DNA of 64,000 nt from Microbacterium testaceum. Its GTDB lineage: Bacteria > Actinomycetota > Actinomycetes > Actinomycetales > Microbacteriaceae. The notes under the pieces were generated by a model. The model was not told the DNA's origin and did not search any database. It saw only the letters and a list, made by a program, of their open reading frames with translations. The position numbers and the translations under genes are program-made. The stretch is taken from assembly GCF_020781835.1 (NCBI RefSeq), contig NZ_JAJGNJ010000005.1, positions 124,001 to 188,000 of the forward strand, written 5' to 3'. This document shows, piece after piece, positions 1 through 7,719 of the stretch; positions within the stretch are counted from its first letter, which is position 1, and every line of letters starts with the position of its first letter.

Positions 1-1037
1 CCGAACGCGGCGAACAGCGCCACCCCCGCGACGGCCGGGATCACGCCCGCCGGGGCGAGCAGGACGAGCGCCACGAACGCCGACGACAACGCCGCCAGCA
101 CGAAGTACGAGATACCGACCGAGATGCTCGCGAGCCATCGGCGGTCCGGGTCGGGGTGCGAGTCGGGGCCCGCCGCGATGGCGGCGCTGATCGCTCCGAG
201 GTTGACGGCGTGCCCGCCGGCGGGGGCCGCGAGGGCCGAGCCCACACCCGTCACCACCATCGCGGGACGCCAGGGCACCGTGTACCCGAGGCTCCGCATC
301 ACCGCGACGCCGGGCACGTTCTGCGATGCCATGGTCACCACGAACAGGGGCAGCCCGATACCGATGACCGACCCGAGCGTGAGAGTGGGCATCACGAACT
401 CGACGCGCGGCAGCAGGCTCGCCGCCTCCACCTCGGCGCCCGACCGGACGATCCCCACGACGATCACGACCGTGGCGGCCGCGAACGCCAGCGGCACCGC
501 CCACCGCGGCAGCAGTCGCGCGGCGATGAGCCACACGACGAGCACGGGCGCGACGCCCCACGGGTCCGACAGCAGGCCCGTGAACGGCGCCACGCACAGG
601 GGCAGGAGGACACCCGCCAGCATCGCCTGCGCGATGGACGGCGGGATGCGGGCGATGAGCGCACCGAGCGGCGGGAAGAAGCCCGCCAGCAGGATGAGCG
701 CCGCCGAGACGAGGAATCCGCCGACGACCGCCGGCCAGCCGCCGTCGACGGCGCCGGTGGCCGCCAGGAGCGCGACTCCGGGCGTGGACCACGCGATCGT
801 GATCGGCATCCGGTATCGCGCGCCGACGAAGAGGCACCCCAGTCCCACGACCACGCACAAGGCCAGGAGCCCGCTGGCGGCCTGGTCGGCTGTCGCACCG
901 ACGGCGCGGAGGCCCGTGAGGACGACGGCGAACGTGCTCGTGAACCCGACGAGCGCGGTCACGATGCCGGCGATGATCGGGCGGGAGGCCGGGGCGTCGA
1001 GACGGGCGGAGTCGGTGGCGGCGGCGGAATCGGACAT
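1..1037 (-). CDS. benE: BenE-family benzoate/H+ symporter-like transporter, partial
   Basis: Inner-membrane transporter of the BenE family, expected to import benzoate or another aromatic acid with protons. About 345 codons are visible, starting at an ATG whose codon ends at 1037; the C-terminus is cut off by the window edge (family length is about 390-400). After a short hydrophilic N-terminus the protein is almost entirely hydrophobic helices. Family-typical stretches are present: 'TMASQNVPGVAVMRS' near residue 240 and 'PAGGHAVNLGAI' followed by 'HPDPDRRW' near residues 275-300. The gap of 98 nt to the end of ispG gives room for its own promoter. Substrate is inferred from family only; no aromatic catabolism genes lie beside it. 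Confidence 0.85.
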   Translation of the reverse strand, partial: MSDSAAATDSARLDAPASRPIIAGIVTALVGFTSTFAVVLTGLRAVGATADQAASGLLALCVVVGLGCLFVGARYRMPITIAWSTPGVALLAATGAVDGGWPAVVGGFLVSAALILLAGFFPPLGALIARIPPSIAQAMLAGVLLPLCVAPFTGLLSDPWGVAPVLVVWLIAARLLPRWAVPLAFAAATVVIVVGIVRSGAEVEAASLLPRVEFVMPTLTLGSVIGIGLPLFVVTMASQNVPGVAVMRSLGYTVPWRPAMVVTGVGSALAAPAGGHAVNLGAISAAIAAGPDSHPDPDRRWLASISVGISYFVLAALSSAFVALVLLAPAGVIPAVAGVALFAAF

Positions 1038-1135
1038 GCGGTTCCCGAGGCTATCGGATGCCGCGTGCGTCCTCAGCGGGCCACCGCCGTCCGCGTGGCC
1101 TGATCTCCTCGTGACGCCGGCGGGACGCCGCCCGG

Positions 1136-2287
1136 TCAGGCGGTGACGACCTGCGCCGTTCCGAGAGGGGCGTCGGGGCCCATCTCATCGGCGATGCGGT
1201 TGGCCTCTTCGATGAGCGTCTGCACGATCTCGGCCTCGGGCACGGTCTTGATGACCTGACCCTTGACGAAGATCTGCCCCTTGCCGTTGCCGGACGCGAC
1301 GCCGAGGTCGGCTTCGCGCGCCTCGCCCGGGCCGTTGACGACGCAGCCCATCACGGCGACGCGCAGCGGCACGGTCATGTCCTTCAGACCCTCGGTGACG
1401 TTGTCGGCGAGGGTGTAGACATCGACCTGCGCGCGCCCGCACGAGGGGCACGACACGATCTCGAGCTTGCGCTCACGAAGGTTCAGCGACTGGAGGATCT
1501 GGTGGCCGACCTTCACTTCTTCGGCCGGCGGCGCCGACAGCGAGACGCGGATGGTGTCGCCGATGCCCTCGGACAGCAGGATGCCGAAGGCCGTCGCGCT
1601 CTTGATGGTGCCCTGGAACGCCGGCCCGGCCTCGGTCACGCCGAGGTGCAGGGGCCAGTCCCCCCGTTCGGCCAGCAGGCGGTAGGCCTTCACCATCACG
1701 ATCGGGTCGTTGTGCTTGACCGAGATCTTGAAGTCGTGGAAGTCGTGCTCCTCGAACAGCGACGCCTCCCACACGGCGCTCTCCACGAGCGCCTCGGGTG
1801 TGGCCTTGCCGTACTTCTCCAGCAGGCGGCGGTCGAGCGATCCGGCATTCACGCCGATGCGCAGGGACACGCCCGCGTCCTTGGCGGCCTTGGCGATGGC
1901 ACCGACCTGATCGTCGAACTTGCGGATGTTGCCGGGGTTCACGCGTACCGCGCCGCACCCGGCGTCGATGGCCTGGAAGACGTACTTGGGCTGGAAGTGG
2001 ATGTCGGCGATGACCGGGATCTGGCTCTTCTTGGCGATGATGTGCAGCACGTCGGCGTCGTCCTGCGACGGCACGGCCACGCGCACGATCTCGCACCCGG
2101 ATGCCGTGAGCTCGGCGATCTGCTGCAGGGTCGCATTGATGTTGGTCGTCGGCGTCGTGGTCATCGACTGGACGCTGACGGGGGCGTCACCACCGACGAG
2201 GACCTTGCCGACCTTGATCTGGCGGGTCTTGCGACGAGGAGCGAGGACCTCCGGCACGCGGGGCATCCCGATGTTCACTGCAGGCAC
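1136..2287 (-). CDS. ispG: 4-hydroxy-3-methylbut-2-en-1-yl diphosphate synthase (flavodoxin)
   Basis: Penultimate step of the MEP isoprenoid pathway: converts MEcPP to HMBPP in the cytosol using a [4Fe-4S] cluster. The N-terminal TIM-barrel begins at '[12 protein letters not shown]'; the cluster ligands are visible as 'CPSCGR' and '[11 protein letters not shown]' in the C-terminal domain. Length 383 aa is normal. A GTG at 2293 is also in frame, but I chose the GTG at 2287 because a TAGGCT -10 box at 2294-2299 lies exactly 6 nt upstream, fitting a leaderless start, and family members begin 'xPAVNxGMP'. Its usual partners, the site-2 protease and dxr, are nearby on the same strand but separated by trpEG and a MurE-like gene. 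Confidence 0.95.
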   Translation of the reverse strand: MPAVNIGMPRVPEVLAPRRKTRQIKVGKVLVGGDAPVSVQSMTTTPTTNINATLQQIAELTASGCEIVRVAVPSQDDADVLHIIAKKSQIPVIADIHFQPKYVFQAIDAGCGAVRVNPGNIRKFDDQVGAIAKAAKDAGVSLRIGVNAGSLDRRLLEKYGKATPEALVESAVWEASLFEEHDFHDFKISVKHNDPIVMVKAYRLLAERGDWPLHLGVTEAGPAFQGTIKSATAFGILLSEGIGDTIRVSLSAPPAEEVKVGHQILQSLNLRERKLEIVSCPSCGRAQVDVYTLADNVTEGLKDMTVPLRVAVMGCVVNGPGEAREADLGVASGNGKGQIFVKGQVIKTVPEAEIVQTLIEEANRIADEMGPDAPLGTAQVVTA

Positions 2288-2339
2288 GCCCACAGCCTAC
2301 GCCGCCCCGCCCGAGCGGGGGCTGAGGGCCGCTCTGTGA

Positions 2340-2345
2340 TAAATT
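2340..2345 (+). promoter_or_regulatory. -10 box of the trp leader transcript
   Basis: TAAATT sits 7 nt before the ATG of the Trp leader peptide in an otherwise GC-rich stretch. The spacing implies that transcription starts at or next to the leader ATG, so the leader peptide would be translated from a leaderless mRNA. No strong -35 is evident. Inferred from spacing; not proven. Confidence 0.5.
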
Positions 2346-2352
2346 CGGCGCC

Positions 2353-2388
2353 ATGCGCGCGTATACCGGCTGGTGGCTCACCGTCTAG
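2353..2388 (+). CDS. trpL: trp operon leader peptide (11 aa, tandem Trp codons)
   Basis: Short open frame encoding MRAYTGWWLTV with two adjacent TGG codons at positions 7 and 8, ending in TAG at 2386-2388. It lies 103 nt upstream of the fused anthranilate synthase gene and is followed directly by mutually exclusive RNA hairpins. Tandem Trp codons in a tiny frame before trpE are the hallmark of ribosome-mediated attenuation: shortage of charged Trp-tRNA stalls the ribosome at 2371-2376 and changes the downstream RNA fold. The -10 box 7 nt upstream suggests leaderless translation. Confidence 0.9.
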   Translation: MRAYTGWWLTV

Positions 2389-2438
2389 GCGGTGAGCACG
2401 CGTGCGACAGACCGCCCTCCCTCGGGATCGGGGCGGTC
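2376..2438 (+). terminator. trp attenuator: 1:2, 2:3 and 3:4 alternative hairpins
   Basis: Three competing stems can be drawn by eye. Stem 1:2 is gctcaccg (2376-2383) with cggtgagc (2390-2397), overlapping the last Trp codon and the leader stop. Antiterminator 2:3 is ggcggt (2388-2393) with accgcc (2411-2416). Terminator 3:4 is gaccgccc (2410-2417) with gggcggtc (2431-2438), followed by a short T-rich stretch 'ttcgtgttt'. A ribosome stalled on the Trp codons would cover segment 1 and free segment 2 to pair with segment 3, preventing termination. All pairings are read directly from the sequence; the mechanism is the established trp attenuation model. Confidence 0.88.
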
Positions 2439-2491
2439 TTCGTGTTTCCGGCGGCCGCTCCGGACCCTCGATCACTGACGGAAGTACTTCG

Positions 2492-4393
2492 ATGACCGGG
2501 CCCGACCCCTCCTCCTTGATCCACGACCTCCTCGAGGGCGACGCGCCGTTCGCGTTGATCGCTCGTGACGACGCGACGGTCGAGGTGCTCACCGGCACCG
2601 TCGTCGACGTCGAGCTGCTGGCCGACATCCCGCTCGTCGACGCCGACGGCGCGCCTCGCGAAGTCCTCGCGCTCGTCCCGTTCCGGCAGGTGCGGGAGCG
2701 CGGCTTCGTCTGCCACGACGACGGAGCGCCGCTGCGCTGCCTCGTCATCGAGGAGCGGATGCCGCTCCCCCGCGCCGAGGTCATGGCATCCCTCCCCTCC
2801 GCCCCCGTAGCCCTGCAGGACGCCGGGTTCGACATCGACGACGAGGCCTACGCCGACATCGTGCGCCGGGTCATCGCCGACGAGATCGGCCGCGGAGAGG
2901 GGGCGAACTTCGTCATCCGTCGCGATTTCGTGGCCGGGGTCGACGCCGACCCGCGGCATGCGGCCCTGACCTGGTTCCGCGCGCTCCTCGAGCACGAGAA
3001 GGGCGCGTACTGGACGTTCGCGGTCGTGACGCCCGGTCACGTCGCCGTGGGCGCGAGCCCCGAGGCGCATGTCAGCGCACGCGACGGCATCGTCACGATG
3101 AACCCCATCTCGGGAACCTTCCGCCACCCACAGGGGGGCGCCACGGCCGAGACCCTCGCGGAGTTCCTGCGCTCGACGAAGGAGACCGAGGAGCTCTTCA
3201 TGGTCGTCGACGAGGAGCTCAAGATGATGAGCGCCGTCTGCAGCGACGGCGGCCGCATCACCGGGCCCCACCTCAAAGAGATGTCGCGCCTCACGCACAC
3301 CGAGTACATGCTGCGGGGACGCAGCACGCTCGACCCGCGGGACATCCTGCGCGAGACGATGTTCGCTCCGACCGTCACCGGGTCGCCGATGCAGAACGCG
3401 TGCACCGTGATCGCCCGTCACGAGACCACGCCGCGCGGCTACTACTCCGGCGTGGCCGCGCTGTTCACGCCGAACGGGGCGACCGAGGGGCCGACGCACG
3501 ACCTCGACGCCCCGATCCTCATCCGCACGGCCTACCTCGTCGACGGACGTCTGCGCGTACCGGTCGGTGCCACCCTCGTGCGCCACTCCGACCCGTACGG
3601 CGAGGTCGGCGAGACCCACGGCAAGGCCGCCGGCGTCCTGGGCGCCATCGGTGCGATTCCGCGCGATTCCGCCCCCTCCGCCGCCCCCGATGCCGATCCG
3701 GACGCGCCGGTCGCCCCGCGCCGGCCGCTCGCCGAGGATCCCGCGATCTCCGAGCTCCTGGCATCCCGCAACGAGCGCCTCGCGCCGTTCTGGATGAACC
3801 CGCAGGATCCCGACGGGACGGGCCCGTTCGCCGGCCGCACCGCGTTGGTGGTGGATGCCGAGGACCGCTTCACCACGATGCTCGCGCATCAGCTGCGCCA
3901 CCTGGGTCTGGACGCCCGCATCGTGCACTGGTCCGAGGCGACGGACGCCGAGGTGGACGCCGCAGATCTCGTCGTGGCCGGTCCCGGTCCCGGCGACCCG
4001 CGGGACGACCGCAGCCCGCGCATCGCGGCGATGCGGCACGTGGTGGCACGGCGCCTCTCCGCCGGGACGCCCCTGCTGGCGGTGTGCCTCAGCCACCAGA
4101 TCCTCGCCGATCGACTCGGCCTCGACCTCGCTCCCCTCTCGCAGCCGCACCAGGGCCTGCAGAAGAGCGTCGACGTGTTCGGCGAACCCGCGTCGATCGG
4201 GTTCTACAACACGTTCACGGCGCGGCTCCCCCAGACGCTGCCCGAGGGCGTCGAGATCGCGGCGGACGCCGACACCGGCGACGTCTACGCCCTGCGCGGC
4301 GAGGGATTCTCGAGCGTGCAGGGACACCTGGAGTCGATCCTGTCGCGCGACGGCATGCGCACCCTCGAGCGCCTCATCAGCGCCGCGCTCTGA
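2492..4393 (+). CDS. trpEG: fused anthranilate synthase (TrpE-TrpG type)
   Basis: Makes anthranilate from chorismate and glutamine, first committed step to tryptophan. The protein is 633 aa from the ATG at 2492 (preceded by ggaag). Residues about 120-395 are a chorismate-binding domain with 'MNPISGTFRH', 'VDEELKMMSAVC' and 'TVTGSPMQNA'. Residues about 445-630 are a class-I glutamine amidotransferase with 'GPGPGDP', nucleophile region 'AVCLSHQ' (Cys532) and 'VQGHLES' (His612, Glu614); both motifs deviate slightly from GxCLGHQ and VQFHPES. The fused layout also resembles PhzE (aminodeoxyisochorismate synthase), but the Trp-codon attenuator directly upstream argues for a role in tryptophan supply. 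No other trp genes are in the window. Confidence 0.85.
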   Translation: MTGPDPSSLIHDLLEGDAPFALIARDDATVEVLTGTVVDVELLADIPLVDADGAPREVLALVPFRQVRERGFVCHDDGAPLRCLVIEERMPLPRAEVMASLPSAPVALQDAGFDIDDEAYADIVRRVIADEIGRGEGANFVIRRDFVAGVDADPRHAALTWFRALLEHEKGAYWTFAVVTPGHVAVGASPEAHVSARDGIVTMNPISGTFRHPQGGATAETLAEFLRSTKETEELFMVVDEELKMMSAVCSDGGRITGPHLKEMSRLTHTEYMLRGRSTLDPRDILRETMFAPTVTGSPMQNACTVIARHETTPRGYYSGVAALFTPNGATEGPTHDLDAPILIRTAYLVDGRLRVPVGATLVRHSDPYGEVGETHGKAAGVLGAIGAIPRDSAPSAAPDADPDAPVAPRRPLAEDPAISELLASRNERLAPFWMNPQDPDGTGPFAGRTALVVDAEDRFTTMLAHQLRHLGLDARIVHWSEATDAEVDAADLVVAGPGPGDPRDDRSPRIAAMRHVVARRLSAGTPLLAVCLSHQILADRLGLDLAPLSQPHQGLQKSVDVFGEPASIGFYNTFTARLPQTLPEGVEIAADADTGDVYALRGEGFSSVQGHLESILSRDGMRTLERLISAAL

Positions 4394-4403
4394 TCGGCTG
4401 CTG

Positions 4404-4472
4404 CACAACTCCTGCTGATCGGGTCGCTTCCGGGCCCAGGCCCTGCCGAACGAGGCCTGCGCAGGAGTCGTG
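4404..4472. repeat. intergenic palindromic element, copy A
   Basis: Imperfect inverted repeat: cacaactcctgc (4404-4415) against gcaggagtcgtg (4461-4472), 11 of 12 positions complementary, enclosing 45 nt. It fills the convergent junction between trpEG and the site-2 protease gene. Related elements occur at 7613-7680 and 40444-40514, also at convergent junctions. It may act as a bidirectional terminator or be a REP-like repeat. Confidence 0.6.
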
Positions 4473-4478
4473 TCCCTG

Positions 4479-5795
4479 CTACAGCAGTTGGACGGGGTTG
4501 AAGATGTCGGCGAGGAACAGGATGCCGCCCATGCCGATGAGCAAGACGACCACGACGAAGGTCACGGGTACGAGCTTGGTGGCATCCACCGGGCGCGCCA
4601 CCTTGCCGCGGACGCGGGCGAACCAGCGCTTCAGGCCGTCCCAGAGTGCGACGACGACGTGCCCGCCGTCGAGCGGCAGCAGCGGGATGAGGTTGAAGAC
4701 GAACAGGGCGATGTTCAGCGAGGCGAGGAGGGCGATGATCGACTGGACACGGGCGAGGATCGGCGCGTCGACCGCGGCGAACTCCCCGGCGAGGCGTCCC
4801 GCGCCCACGACGCTGAGCGGCCCGTTCGGGTCGCGCGGCTGGCCGGTGAACAGGTCCACCGCGGTGTCGTAGACGCGGACCGGAAGCTGCGTCATGATCT
4901 GCGCGACCTGCCCGACCTGCTGGATCGTCGCCTCGGGGCCGTACCAGATCGGCTGCGGCACGAGGGCGGACTGCGGGCTGAGGCCGGCGAAGCCGACGGT
5001 CTCGTACTCCGGGGAGCCGGTGGCATCCAGGACCGGCCGGCCGCTGGCGTCGGTCACGGCGCGGTTGGACGTGGCCGGGGTGATCGTCACGGTCTGCTGC
5101 GCGCCGTCGCGCTCGATGACGACGGGCAGCGCCTGACCCGGCGAACGCTGGATGATCGCGGCTGCTTCATCGAAGGTCGACACGGGCGTTCCGTCGACGG
5201 AGACGAGCACGTCCCCGGGACGGATGCCGGCGGCCGCCGCCGGGGCGACCGGGTCGGTCGAGGTGCAGTCCGTGCGGTTGTCGCTCGCGGGGATCACGCA
5301 CTGCGAGACGGAGGCGACGGTCGTGGTCCCGGCCGTGACGCCGATCGCACTCACCGCGATCGCCGACAGCACGAACGCGAGCAGCAGGTTCATCACGGGC
5401 CCACCGAGCATGATGATGATGCGCTTCCACACCGGGAGCTTGTAGAAAACGCGGTCGTCGCCGGCGATCATCGTCTCGGCGTTGGCATCGCGGGCGTCCT
5501 GGATCATGGTCGCGAACAGGCGCGAACGACGCGTGGGAGTCGCGTCGTCCTCGGGCGCCGGCGGGTACATCCCCGACATCGAGATGAAGCCGCCCAGCGG
5601 CAGCGCCTTGAATCCGTACTCGGTCTCACCGATGCGGCGCGACCACAGCGTGGGGCCGAAGCCGATCATGTACTGCCCGACGCGCACGCCGAAGAGCTTC
5701 GCGGGCACGAGGTGCCCGATCTCGTGCAGAGCGATCGAGACGGCCAGGCCGATCACGAGCACGAGCACGCCGATGAGGAAGGCGATCGCGGTCAC
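4479..5795 (-). CDS. site-2 intramembrane metalloprotease (M50, RseP/Rip1 type)
   Basis: Membrane-embedded zinc protease of the RseP/Rip1 family; relatives cleave anti-sigma factors and other membrane substrates. The protein is 438 aa from a GTG at 5795, which places the zinc motif HEIGH at residues 24-28 in the first transmembrane helix, as in the family. A PDZ domain is recognisable around 'AAAAGIRPGDVLVSVDGTPV', and the second catalytic motif 'NLIPLLPLDGGH' lies near residue 380, followed by a last transmembrane segment. In actinobacteria this gene usually sits between dxr and ispG; here a MurE-like gene and trpEG intervene. It is divergent from the MurE-like gene with an 87-nt spacer. Confidence 0.92.
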   Translation of the reverse strand: MTAIAFLIGVLVLVIGLAVSIALHEIGHLVPAKLFGVRVGQYMIGFGPTLWSRRIGETEYGFKALPLGGFISMSGMYPPAPEDDATPTRRSRLFATMIQDARDANAETMIAGDDRVFYKLPVWKRIIIMLGGPVMNLLLAFVLSAIAVSAIGVTAGTTTVASVSQCVIPASDNRTDCTSTDPVAPAAAAGIRPGDVLVSVDGTPVSTFDEAAAIIQRSPGQALPVVIERDGAQQTVTITPATSNRAVTDASGRPVLDATGSPEYETVGFAGLSPQSALVPQPIWYGPEATIQQVGQVAQIMTQLPVRVYDTAVDLFTGQPRDPNGPLSVVGAGRLAGEFAAVDAPILARVQSIIALLASLNIALFVFNLIPLLPLDGGHVVVALWDGLKRWFARVRGKVARPVDATKLVPVTFVVVVLLIGMGGILFLADIFNPVQLL

Positions 5796-5869
5796 CCGCC
5801 GACGATACCGCCGCCGCCCTTTGAACCTCCCGTGCGGCGCCGATGCGAGGGCTGTGCGGGGTCGGATGA

Positions 5870-5875
5870 GACAAT
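5870..5875 (+). promoter_or_regulatory. -10 box of the MurE-like gene
   Basis: GACAAT ends 7 nt before the ATG at 5883, the same spacing seen before several other genes in this window, suggesting a leaderless or nearly leaderless transcript. The GGGGAGG between it and the ATG is too close to serve as a normal ribosome binding site. Confidence 0.4.
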
Positions 5876-5882
5876 GGGGAGG

Positions 5883-7541
5883 ATGCCGATCGACACGCCC
5901 TCCCACCTCCCGCCCGTCCTCCGGCCGGAGCACCCGCCGCGCCGTGACCTGTCGGAGCTGGCGCGCCGTTTCGGCGAGCGCAGCATCGGCGACGTCGAGG
6001 GCACCGTCCTCACGGGTATCACGCTGGCCACCGCGGATCTGCGTCCCGGCGAGGCGTTCGTCGCCATCCGTGGTGTGAACCGCCACGGCGCGGAGTTCGC
6101 CGCGACCGCCGCCGAACGCGGAGCCGTGGCGGTGGTCACCGACGAGGCCGGCGCCGACATCGCCGCCGCCGCCGGGCTTCCCATCGTCGTCGTCGCCGAC
6201 CCGCGGGCCCTCCTCGGCGACCTCTCCGCGTGGGTGTACGGCACCGGTGCCGACGACGACCTCCCCCAGCTTCTGGCGACGACCGGCACGAACGGCAAGA
6301 CCAGCGTGTCGCACCTGCTCGAGGGCATCCTCGGCCAGCTGGGGGTCGTCACGGGCCTGTCCTCCACGGCCGAGCGCCACATCGCCGGCGAGGTGATCGT
6401 GTCACGGCTGACCACGCCCGAGGCATCCGAGTTCCATGCTCTGCTCGCCCTCATGCGCGAGCGCGGCGTCGAGGCCGTGGCGGTCGAGGTGAGCGCGCAG
6501 GCGCTGACGCGACACCGTGTCGATGGCCTGCTGTTCGACGTCGCGGGCTTCACCAACCTCACCCACGACCATCTCGACGACTACGCGGACATGCGCGAGT
6601 ACTTCGAGGCCAAGCTGCCGCTGTTCCGTTCGGATCGGTCTCGTCGCGGCGTCGTGTGCCTGGACTCCCCCGCGGGTGCCGAGATCGCCGCGCGGGCGGA
6701 CATCCCCGTCGTGACGATCGTGACCCCCGCGATCGCCGCCCATCCGACGGCGGATGCCGACTGGACGGTCGAGATCGTCGACGAGCGCCAGGACGGCACG
6801 CAGTTCACACTCCGCGACCGCACCGGCCGCTCCTTGACCACGGTGGTCCCCGTGATCGGTCGCCACATGGCGGCGAACGCGGGTCTGGCGATCGTCATGC
6901 TGCTCGAGGCCGGGCACCCGTGGGACGAGATGGTCGCCACCCTCGACGGCGGCCGGATCGCGGCATCCCTCCCGGGCCGTACGCAGCTGGTCTCGGGCCC
7001 CGACGGTCCGGCGGTCTACGTCGACTTCGGCCACTCCCCCGACGCGTTCGAGAAGACCCTCGCCGCCGTGCGCAGGGTCACTCCGGGCAAGGTCGTCATG
7101 CTCTTCGGCGCCGACGGAGACCGCGACGCCACGAAGCGCCACGACATGGGACGCACCGCCGTCGAAGGCAGCGACATCCTCATCGTCACGGACCACCACC
7201 CGCGTCACGAGGATCCGGATGCCATCCGCGCAGTGCTCGTCGAGGGTGCCCGCCGCGCGCGTCCCGACGCCGAGATCCACGAGTTCACGCCGCCGGAGCG
7301 CGCGATCCTCGAGGCCGTCACGCTCGTCGGCGAGGGCGACGCGATCCTGTGGGCCGGCCCCGGTCACCAGGACTACCGCGACATCCGTGGCGTCCGCACC
7401 CCGTACTCGGCGCGCGAGCTGTCGCGCCGGGCGTTGCGCGCCGCCGGCTGGGCCGTTCCCGAGCCGCAGTGGCCGGTGCCCTACCCGACGGATTCCACCC
7501 CGTCCTCCGACCCCGAGCGTCCGGTCGACTTCCCCGCCTGA
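5883..7541 (+). CDS. MurE-like Mur ligase
   Basis: Homologue of UDP-MurNAc-dipeptide amino acid ligase (MurE), an ATP-dependent cytosolic peptidoglycan-precursor enzyme. The 552-aa protein has the N-terminal UDP-binding region (about 40-120), the P-loop GTNGKTS at 135-141, 'TTPEASEFHALLA' and 'FTNLTHDHLDDY' of the central domain, and the C-terminal 'DFGHSPDAFEKTL' stretch. At the site that in DAP-adding MurE reads DNPR, this protein has 'DHHPRHEDP'; the Asn is replaced by His while Arg is kept, so the added amino acid may differ or the protein may be a specialised paralogue. It stands alone rather than in a division/cell-wall cluster. Confidence 0.8.
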   Translation: MPIDTPSHLPPVLRPEHPPRRDLSELARRFGERSIGDVEGTVLTGITLATADLRPGEAFVAIRGVNRHGAEFAATAAERGAVAVVTDEAGADIAAAAGLPIVVVADPRALLGDLSAWVYGTGADDDLPQLLATTGTNGKTSVSHLLEGILGQLGVVTGLSSTAERHIAGEVIVSRLTTPEASEFHALLALMRERGVEAVAVEVSAQALTRHRVDGLLFDVAGFTNLTHDHLDDYADMREYFEAKLPLFRSDRSRRGVVCLDSPAGAEIAARADIPVVTIVTPAIAAHPTADADWTVEIVDERQDGTQFTLRDRTGRSLTTVVPVIGRHMAANAGLAIVMLLEAGHPWDEMVATLDGGRIAASLPGRTQLVSGPDGPAVYVDFGHSPDAFEKTLAAVRRVTPGKVVMLFGADGDRDATKRHDMGRTAVEGSDILIVTDHHPRHEDPDAIRAVLVEGARRARPDAEIHEFTPPERAILEAVTLVGEGDAILWAGPGHQDYRDIRGVRTPYSARELSRRALRAAGWAVPEPQWPVPYPTDSTPSSDPERPVDFPA

Positions 7542-7612
7542 GGGCCGGCCGCGGGCGGGCCGCTGACCTTCTGCGGCCCGTGCGGCGCCCTGCGCCCGCT
7601 CGTCGGGGCGCT

Positions 7613-7680
7613 CACGACTCCGGCGACATCGACACCATGCCGATGCCTGGGCGCGCGACGCTCCCTCCGCAGGGGTCGTG
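7613..7680. repeat. intergenic palindromic element, copy B
   Basis: Degenerate copy of the element at 4404: cacgactccggcg at 7613-7625 faces ccgcaggggtcgtg at 7667-7680 (about 11 of 14 positions pair). Overall length 68 bp matches the other copies. It lies at the convergent junction of the MurE-like gene and dxr. Confidence 0.45.
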
Positions 7681-7719
7681 CGCGGCGGCATGCGGCGCGC
7701 GACCGCCGGGTGCGAGCCG

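Noticed and set aside
2492..4393. PhzE-type phenazine synthase assignment
   Set aside because: Same fused domain order, but no phz genes are near and a Trp-codon attenuator precedes it.
2378..4408. 676-codon minus-strand frame opposite trpEG
   Set aside because: Arg/Gly-rich shadow of the real trpEG coding strand.
4479..6380. Extension of the site-2 protease frame upstream to 6380
   Set aside because: Residues before the GTG at 5795 are low-complexity and antisense to the MurE-like gene; HEIGH sits correctly when the start is at 5795.
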